Below, piece by piece: positions 24,111 to 35,764 of a stretch of 64,000 nucleotides of DNA. The DNA comes from Voacanga thouarsii. Its lineage: Eukaryota; Streptophyta; Magnoliopsida; Gentianales; Apocynaceae. The translations under genes and the position numbers were made by a program. The stretch is from contig JANUWF010001218.1 in NCBI GenBank assembly GCA_026120185.1, positions 310,001 through 374,000 of the forward strand, given 5' to 3'. The notes beneath the pieces are model-generated. The model worked only from the letters and a program-made list of their open reading frames with translations, was not told where the DNA came from and did not search any database. Every line of letters starts with the position of its first letter. Position 1 is the stretch's first letter.

Positions 24111-24777
24111 CCCTCTCGTTGAACCCGTTATTTTGGAGGTTAAGTTTGGAAGTTTTGATTTTGTCAATGTTGAAGTTAACGGATAAGTCCTTCCTATCGA
24201 AGGATATCAACAAGAAGTTGAAGAACCTTCTATCCATGGTGAAGATAAAGGCTGGACGCTTGTGACCAGAAGAAAAAAATGCACCAAAGTCTCAAGAGAT
24301 GGAGCTTCACTGGTAAGAAGTAGATTCATTAAGAAAAATATGAAGAAGGTCAAAAGTAAGAAAACCAAACCTTCATCAACAGTAAATGATTTTTTTTAAA
24401 AAGAAATATTCGATATCTCTCACGCTAAAAGATTTCATACCAAGGGAACTTGCTGAAAAATTCAACATTGTTTCATGCTATGCCATACATGATGAGAAAA
24501 GCAAAGAAGGTAATGATGAGTATATAAATGAAGAAGACATGGAGAGAATTGAGTCTTCAGCAGACCTTAGGAGCTACATGGCTGAGATCATATTTACTGA
24601 TGATGATTTGCTACTTAGCTTAACACCTCATAATATACCATTATTTGTGGCTAGCTACGTACAAGAACAGATAGTGAATAGGATACTGTTAGATGCAGGA
24701 TCGATAGTGAACATCTTACCTCTGAGAATATTAAGAGAGTTAGGTATTTCTATGGACGAGTTGTCTCAAACCCGCCT
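24111..24777 (+). pseudogene. Gag linker and protease start of Gypsy block G, second copy, truncated
   Basis: The 24386-24777 frame reads LTLKDFIPRELAEKFNIVSCYAIH and then NRILLDAGSIVNILPLRILRELGISMDELSQ, the protease loop (DAGS, compared with DGGS in the first copy). It breaks off abruptly at about 24777, a few residues after the loop, and fuses in frame to Copia RNase H sequence. Confidence 0.8.
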
Positions 24778-25040
24778 TGCTTGACTTTGGTTTAAATTTT
24801 AATTATGTGCCTATCTTATGTGATAATATTAGTGCTATCAATCTAGCCAAAAATCCTGTTCAGCATTCTAGAACTAAACACATTGAAATTAAGCATAATT
24901 TTATTAGAAATCATGTGCTTAAAGGTGATGTGTGTGTTGAATATATTTCAACTGATGAACAGCTTGTAGACATCTTTACAAAATCTTTGGCCGATGATAA
25001 ATTTCTGAGAATAGGTTTGAAAATTACCAAAATTATATAA
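24778..25040 (+). pseudogene. RNase H C-terminal part of element E
   Basis: The translation reads CDNISAINLAKNPVQHSRTKHIEI and then EQLVDIFTKSLADDKFL, typical of the SIRE-type Copia RNase H end, and closes with a stop at 25038-25040. The Asp of the CDN motif is present. The RT and the first part of RNase H are missing, removed with the end of the Gypsy block. No stop lies inside this piece. Confidence 0.85.
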
Positions 25041-25259
25041 TTGACAATTTTGTCAAGGTTTTGTTTGTTCATTCTTGCAGAACTTCTGAAAATACATCTT
25101 TCGGATAGAGATTTTGGATGCAATATCTGAGAAACATGAATCCAAAATCCTCACCACAGAACATCTTTTATTCTACTTTTTAGATGAATTACTTTAGACC
25201 CAGTCCAAATCTAAAACAGTAGCAACCCAAAATTCGTGAAAAGCTCACTTTATTTTGTT
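25041..25259 (+). other. Element E spacer between pol and the 3' extra ORF
   Basis: No coding motif is seen. The spacer continues at 26795-27055 after the solo LTR insertion, and its last part is pyrimidine-rich (TTTTCTCTCTCC), as expected of a leader for the extra ORF. Confidence 0.55.
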
Positions 25260-25264
25260 GTTGG

Positions 25265-26789
25265 TGTTAGGATTCGTGGACTCCTAATCACCGAAAACAT
25301 CCACGAATCCCTTCCGAGGACCCAAGTAAACGATTAAGAAGATTTCAGGATTAAAAAATTACTTCTGTTCTGCTTAATCAAGATCTTTCGATTTTGATTT
25401 TACTGTTGTACGTGCAATCTAAATGATCGTTATACGCTACAATGTGTGAACGCCTTCTATCGGATACACACGGTGAACTAACTCGTTACTCCAAGAGTGT
25501 TAGCGCCTAGGGTTTGAGAGGCTTTTTTTTTCTCTGACGAATGGAGGTATGAATATTTTTTAACGGAACAGGTCCCTTGAGAAGACGGTTAGGGTTTTCT
25601 CAAAACCCATCCGAACCTCTTGGAGTCCAACTATGATAATATCTTATCATATTTTATTTTAAATTCAAATTAAATTAAAATTGATATAATAAGATTCTGT
25701 CATTATCTCGATAATTTAACTAATTAATTTATTGAGTCAGATTCTTACAATCTGGACATCATCCAGATACATCGAATGTGGACATATTTCCATATTCATT
25801 GTATCTGGTAATTTTTCTAAGTTCGATTAACTTAGACATATTTTCAGATTTATCGAACCTAGTTACCAGAAAAATAACCTAACAAGTTCACTTATTGTGT
25901 GACCCTATAGGTTCATTTAACACTGGCAGTGTGCCCAAATTACATTTAAATGGCCCATAAGTTATAAGTGGTTTCTAACAAAATATTATAACTATCCAGG
26001 TTAAATGAAGATCAGTGATCTCTTTGAACCAAATCATAATTTTATATTTAGTCCTTTTGTCACATGATATCCAGATTAAGTATAAAGCACGGAGCATGTC
26101 ATCCTTATTAAGCTTAATCAATTATTTCTTGATCTCATAGTAGACTGTTCAAATAAATGATATCAATATCTTAAATTGATATATTTGAGTACGGCCATAA
26201 ATTTTAACAGTCTAACTTATCAAGGGGCTCATGGAGATCTCTCCCATAATTGAGAGGGACAAATTCCTTCATTATCAATCATATTCCTCTCATTGATTTA
26301 TTCTATATCCAACAGTAGTCTAATTTATTATCTGGTTAAAGACAACTTTAGACAACGTCAAAATATAGAATTTATCAAGTGGGAAACTATGATGAATTCA
26401 GGTCGAAGGACTTTTAATATCATTATGACTAGAAAGTACTTATGACATGTTCCATGAAGTACTCTCACAGTGAGTCATGTCCAGTACAATGTTCTCTAAC
26501 ATTTATTTTGTATTTTGACTTGATATCACATATGTCTACGACCAGTAAAACATAGCCATTAAGTCACAAACATATTAATCTTAATTTATTATTGCTCCAC
26601 TAATAATAATCGATCAGGAACAGTTTAAGAATAGTCATTGTATTGATTGTAGGGTTTTACTATCAAGTCACATACTTGATGACCACAAAACTAAATGCAT
26701 TATTTATGGAAAGAAATGTCTCATATTATTATATAATACATAACGACAATAGTATAAGTACAAATTGACTCTAGGGCATATCCCTAACA
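25265..26789 (-). mobile_element. Solo LTR of a Copia-type element, target duplication GTTGG
   Basis: The ends are TGTTAGGATT and ATCCCTAACA. GTTGG is repeated exactly at 25260-25264 and 26790-26794. On the minus strand it starts TGTTAGGGATATGCCCTAGAG, resembling the TGTTGGGAATATGCCCTC start of the A family, so the minus orientation is likely. Length 1,525 bp. No coding domain inside. Confidence 0.88.
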
Positions 26790-27055
26790 GTTGGGACATG
26801 AGTCCAGAAGTCACTTTTTAAATTTTCAAATGTTCGCGCTTATCAAAAAGAGTGATCCTATCTCTGTTGAAAACTCTGATTAAGAGTACTTGATTGGACT
26901 TATCTACTTATGAACCTAGAAAATCACAAAAAGTTACTTTTTCTCTCTCCTTGAAATCTGAAAATCGCCATTGATCTCTACATTTTCTCTCTCACGTCGC
27001 ACTTTCACCCTCTCCACTAAAACGAAAAATCCCTCATCTTCCTCCTGCTTCTATC

Positions 27056-28454
27056 ATGATGAAAGTATCAAAATCAGACAAAGGAATCAGGGAAAAGATG
27101 AAGAAGGGAAAGCAAAGCAAAGTAGTAGCTAGGACAAAAGTTGTTGGTGCCCCACAACCGGCCACCAAACAGAAAGAAAAGAAAATCATTGGTTCACAAT
27201 TCAACTTATCAACAGAGCATCCTACACCAGAGAGCTTTGAAACCCAGGTACCGCGATTTCTTGATAAAAAATATGAGTCTGATTTTAATAATTGGTTGTT
27301 TAGAAATAGGACTATGGTCACAGGGTGTCGGGTTAATATTGAGGCATTTCTGAACTTTTTTGATATCTTGAATATGTTTGAAAATCTTGGTTAGGGGACT
27401 TTGCTGTCAATTGATGAGAAACTATACACATCTCTGGTTTGAGAGTTTTATGAAAATCTGAAAAAAGGAAGATTTGAGGAGATTGAAGGAGGTTTTATGA
27501 TGCAATGATATACCTCTAGAGTATGATTAGCAAACATGGAATTTGACCATTGGCTATTGAATCGAATTTTTAGAGATAGAGATGGAGGGATTCAATTTTT
27601 TTAAATTAACAAATTCTCTGAGGAATCGGACCTACTTGACTTAGGAAGATTTGAGGCAAAGTTTACTGGAGGGAAAATTTTTAAAAGTTCAAGTGACAGA
27701 AATTCAAAATGGTTGAATGGTCCTGAAAAGATTTTGCACTATATGGTGTCGACTATGGTTGTTCCAAGTGTTGGGCACAAGACATCAGTGAGTATCATGC
27801 AAATGATACTGATGTTGGCCCTGTCTGCGGGTAGATAAATCAGTTTGGTTTTCTGGCCATTAAGCTTATGCTTCAGTCGAGAAACATATCTCACAAGGCA
27901 CTCCCATATGGCAATTTATTGATCAAAGTCTTGAGGCATTTCAATGTTGATTTAAATACTTGTGCTCTCGGTTAGCTTAAGACTAATGTGTATAGCATGG
28001 AATATTTTAAAAAAATGGAATTTGTTCAAGTAAACAAGAAATAGGTCTTACTTAAAGATGTGTTGGATGAAGAAAGAGAAAAGCTGTTAAAAATCAAGAT
28101 TGAAGGAAAAAGAACTACACTTGCTGCCCAAACAGGGATGTAATGGAAGTTTGAAATAAGAGAAGAATCCTCAAACAAGGGCAAGCAAAAGATTGAGGAA
28201 AGTAGTTTGACTCAAAGCATCTTGAATGCTATAAGCAGTTTAACTGAGAATTTTGATGGATTTCAGACAGAAGTCACGACTGAATTGCAGAACTTATGCA
28301 CTAGATTAAGGAATATGGAAGAAAAGAAGGTAGAAAAGACCACTGAGGAAGTCCATGATGAACAAGCTCCTTCTGGAGAACAAATGACTAGAAAAGAAAC
28401 TGCCTTTCCTCAAGTTGAAGGCGCAGTTGATAAACAGACTAAGCAAGAAGTACA
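27056..28454 (+). pseudogene. 3' extra ORF of element E (putative plant transposon protein type), first part
   Basis: It starts MMKVSKSDKGIREKMKKGK, a basic N-terminus. Next comes a domain with FETQVPRFLDKKYESDFNNW and VNIEAFLNFFDILNMFENLG. Then a TAG (27392-27394) stands where Trp is expected. Further text includes YTSLV (then a stop), FYENLKKGRFEEIEGGF, and a stop-broken middle. It ends in an acidic coiled-coil stretch (28207-28454, SLTENFDGFQTEVTTELQNL). The ORF lies between RNase H and the 3' LTR, where SIRE elements carry an env-like ORF. The family name is from memory of such sequences. Its role is unknown. Confidence 0.65.
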
Positions 28455-30476
28455 TGTTGGGAATATGCCCTCTTAGACTAGGTTTCTGATATAATATTAA
28501 ATATTTTAATAAAAAAATTTATTTACAGAAATTGTTTGTGAATTTATTTATTTTTATTTGTGCACAATTTCGTTTGGAAAAAACCCATTGTGTTTAAATA
28601 AGTGATCCATGTAAATGGTAGTCTTTCACAGTAAGGTATGGATCATGGGTTATTTAAACACATAAACATTTGTTCTTAACCAATTGATGAGAATGAGAAT
28701 CTCATCATGTTTAGGTTATTATGTTATGAATTCTAAATGGGGAATGGCTTACCTTTGGCCAGTGAGTAATCCACTCACTTCATCACATAAGCATATTTCG
28801 AATACGTAAAACAGGACCTGTAGTAGTGGTTTCTAAAAGTACTATATGGTAGAAACCTAGACTACTACCGCTACAGCGTGGACTAGTACTCTACGACTTG
28901 AGTATGTGTTGGTGGTCTGACGAAACTAGAAGCATATGCTTTGATATGCTATAGTTGAGGTTCTATCGTAGAACCAATATACTTGTATATTGGGTTTATA
29001 TAACTAGTTAGTTAAGACAAACTTGTACAAGATAGTTTCTACACAATATCGCCCCTTGTGGTTGTCTGAATGATCTAAGTATCCGGGCCCTGGGAAATAT
29101 GACTTGGATGTTTGCTTTAAGGTAGTTCCCTTGGAAAGCGAAAACGCTCTAGGAAGTCATGAATCATTGGATTAGAAGTCTAAGGATGGTAAATGTCATT
29201 TAGAGGGGTGTTAGTACACTTCTTCCTCTCTAAATGCATGGCGATGTGTAGAGGGATATTTTAGTCATTTCACTTGTAGGTCGAAGACTTTGCTAATACA
29301 GCATTGTCCTTAGGGTCAATATTTTCTTATGGTGATATTAGAAAATATTTAAAATGTAAAATACAGCTATTTATATAGTAGGGGTATTTTGGTCATTTTA
29401 GTAGCCAAGGTGATGTATCTTTTTGGTCCTCAGAATAGCCCGTAAGTCCTAATTGATTTTGGGTTGAGGAATTGGTCTAAGATAAAGAGGGTTTTATTTT
29501 ATTCAGGAAGTCTAATTTATTATTAGACTGGAATAAAATAAATTGAGAGAAATTTATTATCTGGTTTAATTGGTTAATTAATTATTCAGGACCTAGGTCC
29601 AGTTTGAATAATTAGAAAATTAACCTAGGCTTAAATTAGAGAAAAATAATTAATACTTAATTATTTGTTGGGTTATTTATTTAATCCCAAGAAATAAATA
29701 ATTAAAATTTAATTATTTTGGTTCATTTGGGCACATTAATTATTTATTGGGTTATTTATTTAATCTCAAAGAATAAATAATTAATGTTTATTATTTTGGA
29801 CTTTTTGGGTCCAGAAAAATAATAAATATTATTTTGGCCCAATAGATTGGACCATAGGATTTTTTCAGACACAGTTCAGAAGAGTTTAGAGTGAAGCTAA
29901 ATCTTACTCAGTTAATAATATTCGGGAGTTTGAAATATTATATCCCGGGGAATATTGTTATCAGAGTAATTAATTAAAAATAAAGAAATTAAAAAATAAA
30001 TATTTTTGGCTTCACTCACAGCTCTCTGTGTGGGAAAATAACCTTTGAAATACCAGGCTTCATTTCTCTCTTGTGCCCCTTTGCCTCTCGTGACTCTTGG
30101 TTCTCTGTTTCTTGGTTTTGTTTTGTTTACATAAGAAGCCAACAAAGCCAACCGAGATGATAGAGTCTGTGGCTTTTCCTCACCCACTTTCTATGTTCAC
30201 CAACAAGGTTAGGCTATAGTATATTCTGAGAACTGAAAAGCTAAGCATTAATGCACCTAAGGAGTTGAAGGAGGTTGGCAACCGGAGGCTTCATCTCATG
30301 GGAATGAGGAAGCTGTCCTTTGTGATTTAATCCATTCTCTCACAGCCTTCAAGGTTTAAGGCACTGAGAGGTATGGTTTTAATGCTTCCATGCTGCTGTT
30401 GTTCTTTGTTCAGTTTGTTTCCTCCATTTTTATCTCCCGTATGCATGCTCTCTGGTTTTTTTTTTCAATCCTCACA
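28455..30476 (+). repeat. 5' LTR of element A
   Basis: It extends from TGTTGGG to CTCACA. It matches the 3' LTR halves at 43607-44381 and 55406-56651 over its whole length. The first 1.6 kb also match the LTRs of B. The last 340 bases (from about 30135) do not, and hold an ORF-like segment. Confidence 0.92.
30150..30390 (+). pseudogene. ORF-like segment in the LTR of element A (5' copy)
   Basis: The frame reads MIESVAFPHPLSMFTNK and then INAPKELKEVGNRRLHLMG, KLSFVI and SRFKALRG, interrupted by a TAG and a TAA. The 3' LTR copy (56275-56550) has the same frame open across 80 codons. A GGTATGG follows the GCACTGAGA end in both, which could be a splice donor. I do not recognise a family. The LTRs of B lack it, so it may be captured sequence. 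Confidence 0.4.
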
Positions 30477-32243
30477 AGTAGTATCAAAGCCATGTGTTTA
30501 ATTAGCTTAGGGAGCATGTTAGTTAATAAAAATGAAGAAGATCATTGTTTGGTGCTTAAACCTGTGATTCTTTGCTATTTTGGTATGAGATAGTTGGTTT
30601 TGTAAGCTTCAAAGTGGAAGCATAGACATACTGTAAAATTTTTGCTTTCATAAAACTATCGTGTAAACCCAATTTGGAAGGGTATAGGCGGTTATGGTTT
30701 TGTCGCGGAAGAAACTGCAGAAAAAATACAGAAGAAACCGAGAAGAGAAGATTTGTGAAGAAGAAGTACTATTGCTAAGCCGCCGGTGGAGCCGAGCTGC
30801 CGCCCGAGCCGCTTGCTATTTTGTGTCTAGCACCGTGTCACCTGGAGCTGGCTTGATGCTAGCGATTGAGCCGATTGCAATTGCAAATTTGCAATTGCGC
30901 ACGGGTCATGCACACGGGTCGGACGTGCATTGTGGATAAATGCGCGGGTCATGCAGGGGCAACCGGGCGAGCGATGGGCACGGGTTAACGGGCGGGTAGC
31001 TGGAGCAGGTTGTGATTCCGAGCAGCTCCGTGGGTCGCAGCAGCTTCTGATCCGGTGTGGCTGGTGCACCGGATTATGGTGGACTGCAGAGCAAAATGGG
31101 CTCTGATCCGATGCATCGGGTGTACGTGGACCGGTAGTTTTTTTTCTTTTTCGTTTTGGGTCCCATATCAGGCGAAGTTAATATTTTTACAATAGTTATT
31201 ATTCTTGGAATTTATTTGCATGAAAAATATTAGTAAGGGATTTTAGGATTAAATAATTAATTAATTAATGTATTTAATTCTATTATTTAGGCACTTATGT
31301 TTAAAAATAGAAAAGCATGAAAACGTCTATTGTTTTCTAGCATGCTATTTTTTTTTTGGTGTACCTATGTGCGCAATTTCTCAAAAACCAAAGTCTTTGG
31401 GAATATTTTTACAAGAAAAACATTTTTCTTTAAAAAATTAAATGGTTATTTTAACTTAAACAAAAATTAATCCTTAGATATTTTCTCAAAGGATTTAATC
31501 CTTGACATAGAAAATATATTGGATTTAGATATTTTTGTAAGTTAAAATAGAAAGCCATTTTATTTTATTTTGCACAAGAAAAATTGTTTTGTCAAACAAA
31601 CTTGAGACCAAAGTCTCTAGAAAGTTTTAATTAGAATTTTTTTGAAATCATTAAGTTTTAACTTAAATAAAATTAGTTCATGGAAAAATCTCTCAAAGGA
31701 TATAATCCTTGACATAGAGATTTTAATGGATTTAGATATTTTATTTTTCAATTAAGGAAAAAACTAAATGAAAATTTCAAAAGGATATTTTTCAAAAAAA
31801 TTTTATTTTAAAAGACTAAGTAGGAGAGGGGTACTAACGGCCCCATGGCTTCTATCACGATCCTCATTAGAGGTCGTGGATCTTCTTGCATCAACCTGGG
31901 AATGAACCCATATAGGATAGGGATACCACAAGGATCTAGATCTAATGGGAGGATGTAATTAATAATCCGGGACACGTACTATAATCAGCCAGTCCACGTT
32001 GGAGGCTATAGTGCAAGGTATGTCCATAGAAAATGAGAGGAAACGGCCATCCCCTCGATGAAGTTATTCTCTAGATCATTACTTAAAAGGGAAATTAATT
32101 TGTGGTGGTTAATACACTAAGCTTGGGGAATTGTTAATCTTCCTAAGAAGTTATGTCAATTTTCCTAAGAGCCAAATTAATTTCAGTGCACAAATTTATT
32201 TTCACAAACTAAATCATTTCTTTTATTTTTTATTTTTTCAAAA
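30477..32243 (+). other. Primer-binding site and long leader of element A
   Basis: TAGTATCAAAGCC at 30479 is a damaged TGGTATCAGAGCC, with two G-to-A changes. The leader is about 1.77 kb. It has a GC-rich block (30780-31130), then AT-rich text with an internal duplication. TCTCAAAGGATTTAATCC...TTGGATTTAGATATTTT near 31484 recurs near 31690 with small changes. No Gag-like frame occurs before 32244. The leader of B (35750-37496) has the same plan. Confidence 0.7.
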
Positions 32244-33050
32244 ATGGTGGAAGGTTCTTTTAGTCATTTGGCCGTTATTCTCTGTGAGAATAAGTTAATG
32301 GGACCAAACTATGTGGACTGGAAGAGGAACCTAGACATAATACTCACAACTGAGGAGTATAAGTATGTCCTTTACGATACCTGCCCTGTGATCGGGGAAA
32401 GTTTCACCACCGAAGAGCGAGAGGCTGAGAAGGCATGGAAGAAGGCTGACGAAATGGCACGATACTATATGTTATCCTCCATGTCTAATGTGCTTTAGTC
32501 AAAACACGAGTACATAGCTTCTGCGTATGACATTAGTCAATCATTGGCCACTATGTTTGTAGACAAGAGCCGGCCCGCAAGGCAGGAGGCTCTTCGAACT
32601 ATAATAAACTCTAAGATGGCTGAGGGAACATCAGTCAGAGAGCATATGCTCAAGATGATTGTTGCTTTCGAGGAGGCAGAAATCTTAGGAACTATCATTA
32701 ACCCCGAGAGCCAAGTGGACATGGTTCTCGAATCTCTACCGGGTTCCTTTACTCAGTTCAAGTTAAATTACAACATGAACCAGTTAAACATGAGTTTAAC
32801 TGAGTTAATGAAGGAACTCCAGTTGGCAGAGAAGGTTATGAAGTCACAGTCAAAGGCCATGATTGCTAAGACTTCTTCCTCAAGAATTGGGTCCAAGCCC
32901 AGAAAGTTTAAAAGGAAGAATGGAAACGCAGCAGCCTAATCCAAGACCCAGCCCAAAGACAAACCAAAGGGCAAGTGCTTTAAATGTGGGAAAAGAGACA
33001 CTGGAAAAAGGAGTGTCCAGATCTTCAAACCAAGAAAAACCCCACAGGTA
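32244..33050 (+). pseudogene. Gag of element A
   Basis: MVEGSFSHLAVILCENKLMG and NYVDWKRNLDIIL form the N-terminal Copia Gag signature. A TAG at 32496-32498 replaces the CAG seen in B. The frame resumes at 32544 with RPARQEALRTIINSKM, VDMVLESLPGSFTQFKLNYN and LMKELQLAEKVM. The zinc knuckle near 32970 (KCFKCGK) is broken by a one-base loss after GGGAAAAGA. Nucleocapsid function is inferred from family. Confidence 0.85.
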
Positions 33051-33059
33051 ATGTTTTCT

Positions 33060-34590
33060 ATCTAGAGTCTATATCAATTGTTGGATCAACTTCCACTTAG
33101 ATTGTTGATTCAAGAGCCACTGATCATATCTATAACTCCTTACAGGGGTTTAGAAAGATTAGAAGACTCAAAAAGGGCGAACATGGGCTACGCGTGGGAA
33201 ATGGAGCACAAGTCTGGGCCATTGCAGTAGGAGAGTTAGATCTTGTTTTTTATTGTAATAGAATAGTGGTTTTAAAATATATTTTATATGCACTTGGTTT
33301 TCGTCAGAATTTGATTTCAGTTGCAAAACTGTTAAATCAAGGATATTTTGTATCTTTCCATTCTGATATTTCTATCAGTAGAGATGGAGAAATTTTATGT
33401 ATTGGGCACATGTATGGAAATCTATTCTATTTAAACCCTATTAACCATCAATCAAATAACGCTCAATTTGAACATTTAACTAAGAAGAGAAAGACCGATG
33501 TTAATGACTTATATCTTTGGCATCTAAGGTTGGGTCATATCAACTTAACCAGGATTCAGAGGCTAATCCATGATGGGCCTTTGGGCTCATTGAGATTGAA
33601 AAATTGGCCTCAGCGTGAATCCTGTTTGATGGGAAAGATGACCAAAAGGTCTTTTATCCCAAAGGCGGATAGTGCCAAAGAAGTATTGAGTCTTGTTCAT
33701 ACTGATGTGTATAGTCCATTGTCTACACCGGGTAGAGGAGGTTTTGAGTACTTCATCACTTTCACGGATGATTGTACAAGGTTTGGTTATATTTACCTGA
33801 TGAGGTGCAAGTCTGACTCTTTTGATGAGTTCAAGGAGTTTAAGGTTGAAGTGGAGCATTGAATAGGTAAATTAATCAAGACCTTACGATTGGATCGTGG
33901 TGGAGAGTACCTCCTGGGTGAATTCAAGGACTACATGGTACATCATGGGATAGTATCCCAATTCTCTGCGCCGGGGACACCCCAACAAAACGGAGTAGTT
34001 GAGAGAAGGAACATGACATTGATAGAAATAGTTTGAAGTATGATGTCTCATGCTATTCTTCCAGTGTCTTTTTGGGGATATGCCCTGGAAACGGCGACAT
34101 ACATTCTAAACTTGGTGCCTTCCAAGTCAATACTTAGGACTCCTTATGAGATGTGGACTGGGCGTAAGCCAAGTCTGAATCATCTCAAGATATGGGGTTG
34201 TCCAGCTTATATACTGGTTAAGAGAGACAAGTTGGAACTAAGGTTAGAATTATGCTATTTTGTTGGGTATCCAAAAGGAACAAAATGTGGTTACTTTTAT
34301 CATTCTAAAGAGCAGAAGGTACTGGTTAGTACCAATGCTAGATACTTAGAGGATGATCAAAGTACTTCCACGAAAGGTTCAATTAGGTTGGAACTTGAGG
34401 AGAAGTTATCTTCGGAAGCAACTTCTTCTGATCCGATTGTGGAACAAGAAGAGGCACAACTTCAAGAGCCTGTACAAATGGTGCCTCGTCGTAGTGGGAG
34501 AGTGTCTAGGGTTCCAGATAGATAGACTGGAGAAGCTTTTGAGCTGGTCTCCGACCATCAGGAATAAGATCCCACTAGATGCGAGGAAGC
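33060..34590 (+). pseudogene. Protease and integrase of element A
   Basis: The protease loop reads stop-IVDSRATDHIYNSL. Trp is TAG (33098-33100), and the Gly of DSG is Arg (33113-33115). The integrase zinc region is LYLWHLRLGHINLTRI with ESCLMGKMTKRSF, and its first Cys is Arg. The catalytic acidic residues are in VHTDVYSP, LDRGGEYL and GVVERRN (33705, 33890, 34000). Stops lie at 33860 and 34034-34036. The C-terminal part reads PYEMWTGRKPSLNHLKIWGC, ending VPDR-stop at 34525. Inactive. Confidence 0.87.
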
Positions 34591-35051
34591 TACATTCTTG
34601 GGATTAGACTTTTTAGAATAGGAAGCAGAGAATATTAGGATTATCCTAAGCCACATACATTGACAAGATGCTGGCCAAGTACAGTATGGACTCATGTAAG
34701 GGAGCTCTAATCCCTTGCAGACGTGGATTGTCATTTTCTTCAAAGGACTATCCTAAGTCTCAAGAAGAAAATGATAGAATGAGTAGGATTCCCTACGCTT
34801 CAGTTGTGGGAAGTCTCATGTATGCCATGCTGTGTACTAGGCCAGATATCTGCTTTGCCATAGGTTTAGTTAGCAGATATCAGTCAAATCTTGGGAAGGT
34901 TCATTGGCAAGCTATAAAGCATATTCTCAAGTACCTCAAGGAAACGAGATATTATATGCTGGTTTACAGGGCTGATGATTTGGTTCCTACGGGATATATA
35001 GACTCAAACTTCCAATCGGATAAGGATGAGAGAAAATCTACTAGTGGATAT
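34587..35051 (+). pseudogene. RNase H of element A, first part
   Basis: At about 34587 the sequence jumps from text matching B at 39840 to text matching B at 40515, so RT (roughly 670 bases) is deleted. The 34668-35051 frame reads PYASVVGSLMYAMLCTRPDI and IGLVSRYQSNLGKVHWQAIK, then DERKSTSGY, and is cut by the LTR of B. The rest of the domain is at 43163-43584. Confidence 0.85.
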
Positions 35052-35749
35052 TGTTGGATTGTATGCCCTCTTAGACTAGGTTTCTAATGTAAAATCGAAT
35101 TATTTAATAAAGGAATTTATTTTCAGAAATTATTTGTAAATTTACTTTTTATTTGTGCACGATTTTCGTTTGGAACAGACCCATTGTGTCTAAATAAGTG
35201 ATCCATGTGAATAGTGGTCTTTCACAGTAAGGTATGGATCACGGGTTATTTAACACATAAACATTTGTTCTTAACCTATTGATGAGACTGGGAACCTCAT
35301 CATATTTAGGTTATTATGTTATGAATTCCAAATGGGGAATGGCTTACCTTTAGCCAGTGGGTAGTCCACTCACTTAATGACATAAGCGTATTTATTATTT
35401 TGGGCTTTTTGAGTCCAAGAAAAATAATAAATATTTATCTGGCCCAATAGCTTGGACCTTAGGGTTTTTTCCAGATACGGTTAAGAGGAGTTTAAGGTTA
35501 GACCAAACTGTTTCTCAGGATAACATCCGGGTATTTTGAAATCCCGGGGAGATGTTTATCAGAGATTGAGAGACCTAATTTTAGCTAAATATAATCAACT
35601 CTTTGAAAAGAAAAAAACCCTAATTTTTCCTTTCCCAAAGCCACACTCACGTGGGTCTCTCTCTCTCTCAAAAAGGCTCGCGTTTTAATTTTTTTTTTTT
35701 GTCTCTGTTTTTTTCCGTCCATGGCTCCTTGTTACTGCATTCACCATCA
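35052..35749 (+). repeat. 5' LTR of element B, internally deleted
   Basis: It runs from TGTTGGATTG to CACCATCA. At about 35390-35400 it jumps from GCGTATTT directly to ATTATTTTGGGC. In the 3' LTR these are separated by about 1,045 bases (41762-42802). Short shared TATTT/ATTT text at the joint suggests illegitimate recombination. In the first 345 bases the two LTRs differ at about eight places, nearly all transitions (my count by eye). Confidence 0.9.
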
Positions 35750-35752
35750 AAG

Positions 35753-35764
35753 TGGTATCAGAGC
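35753..35764 (+). other. Primer-binding site of element B
   Basis: TGGTATCAGAGC, an exact match to the usual plant Copia site complementary to initiator methionine tRNA, lies three bases after the LTR. Confidence 0.9.

Larger units (their letters stand above)
5333..24777 (+). mobile_element. Block G: Tat-type Ty3/Gypsy element, LTR-internal-LTR-partial internal
   Basis: Two LTRs starting TG(C/T)AGACAATG and ending GTCTACA flank a complete internal region (6184-18900). The second LTR is followed by a second internal copy, which stops inside protease at 24777 where Copia RNase H of element E begins. Gag, a DGGS-type protease, RT, RNase H, an extra archaeal-type RNase H, integrase and an antisense ORF are present. 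This set is known for the Tat branch of Ty3/Gypsy. A third LTR is missing, so a deletion removed the right end together with part of E. The two internals sharing a middle LTR suggest unequal recombination or two nearby insertions. Confidence 0.85.
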
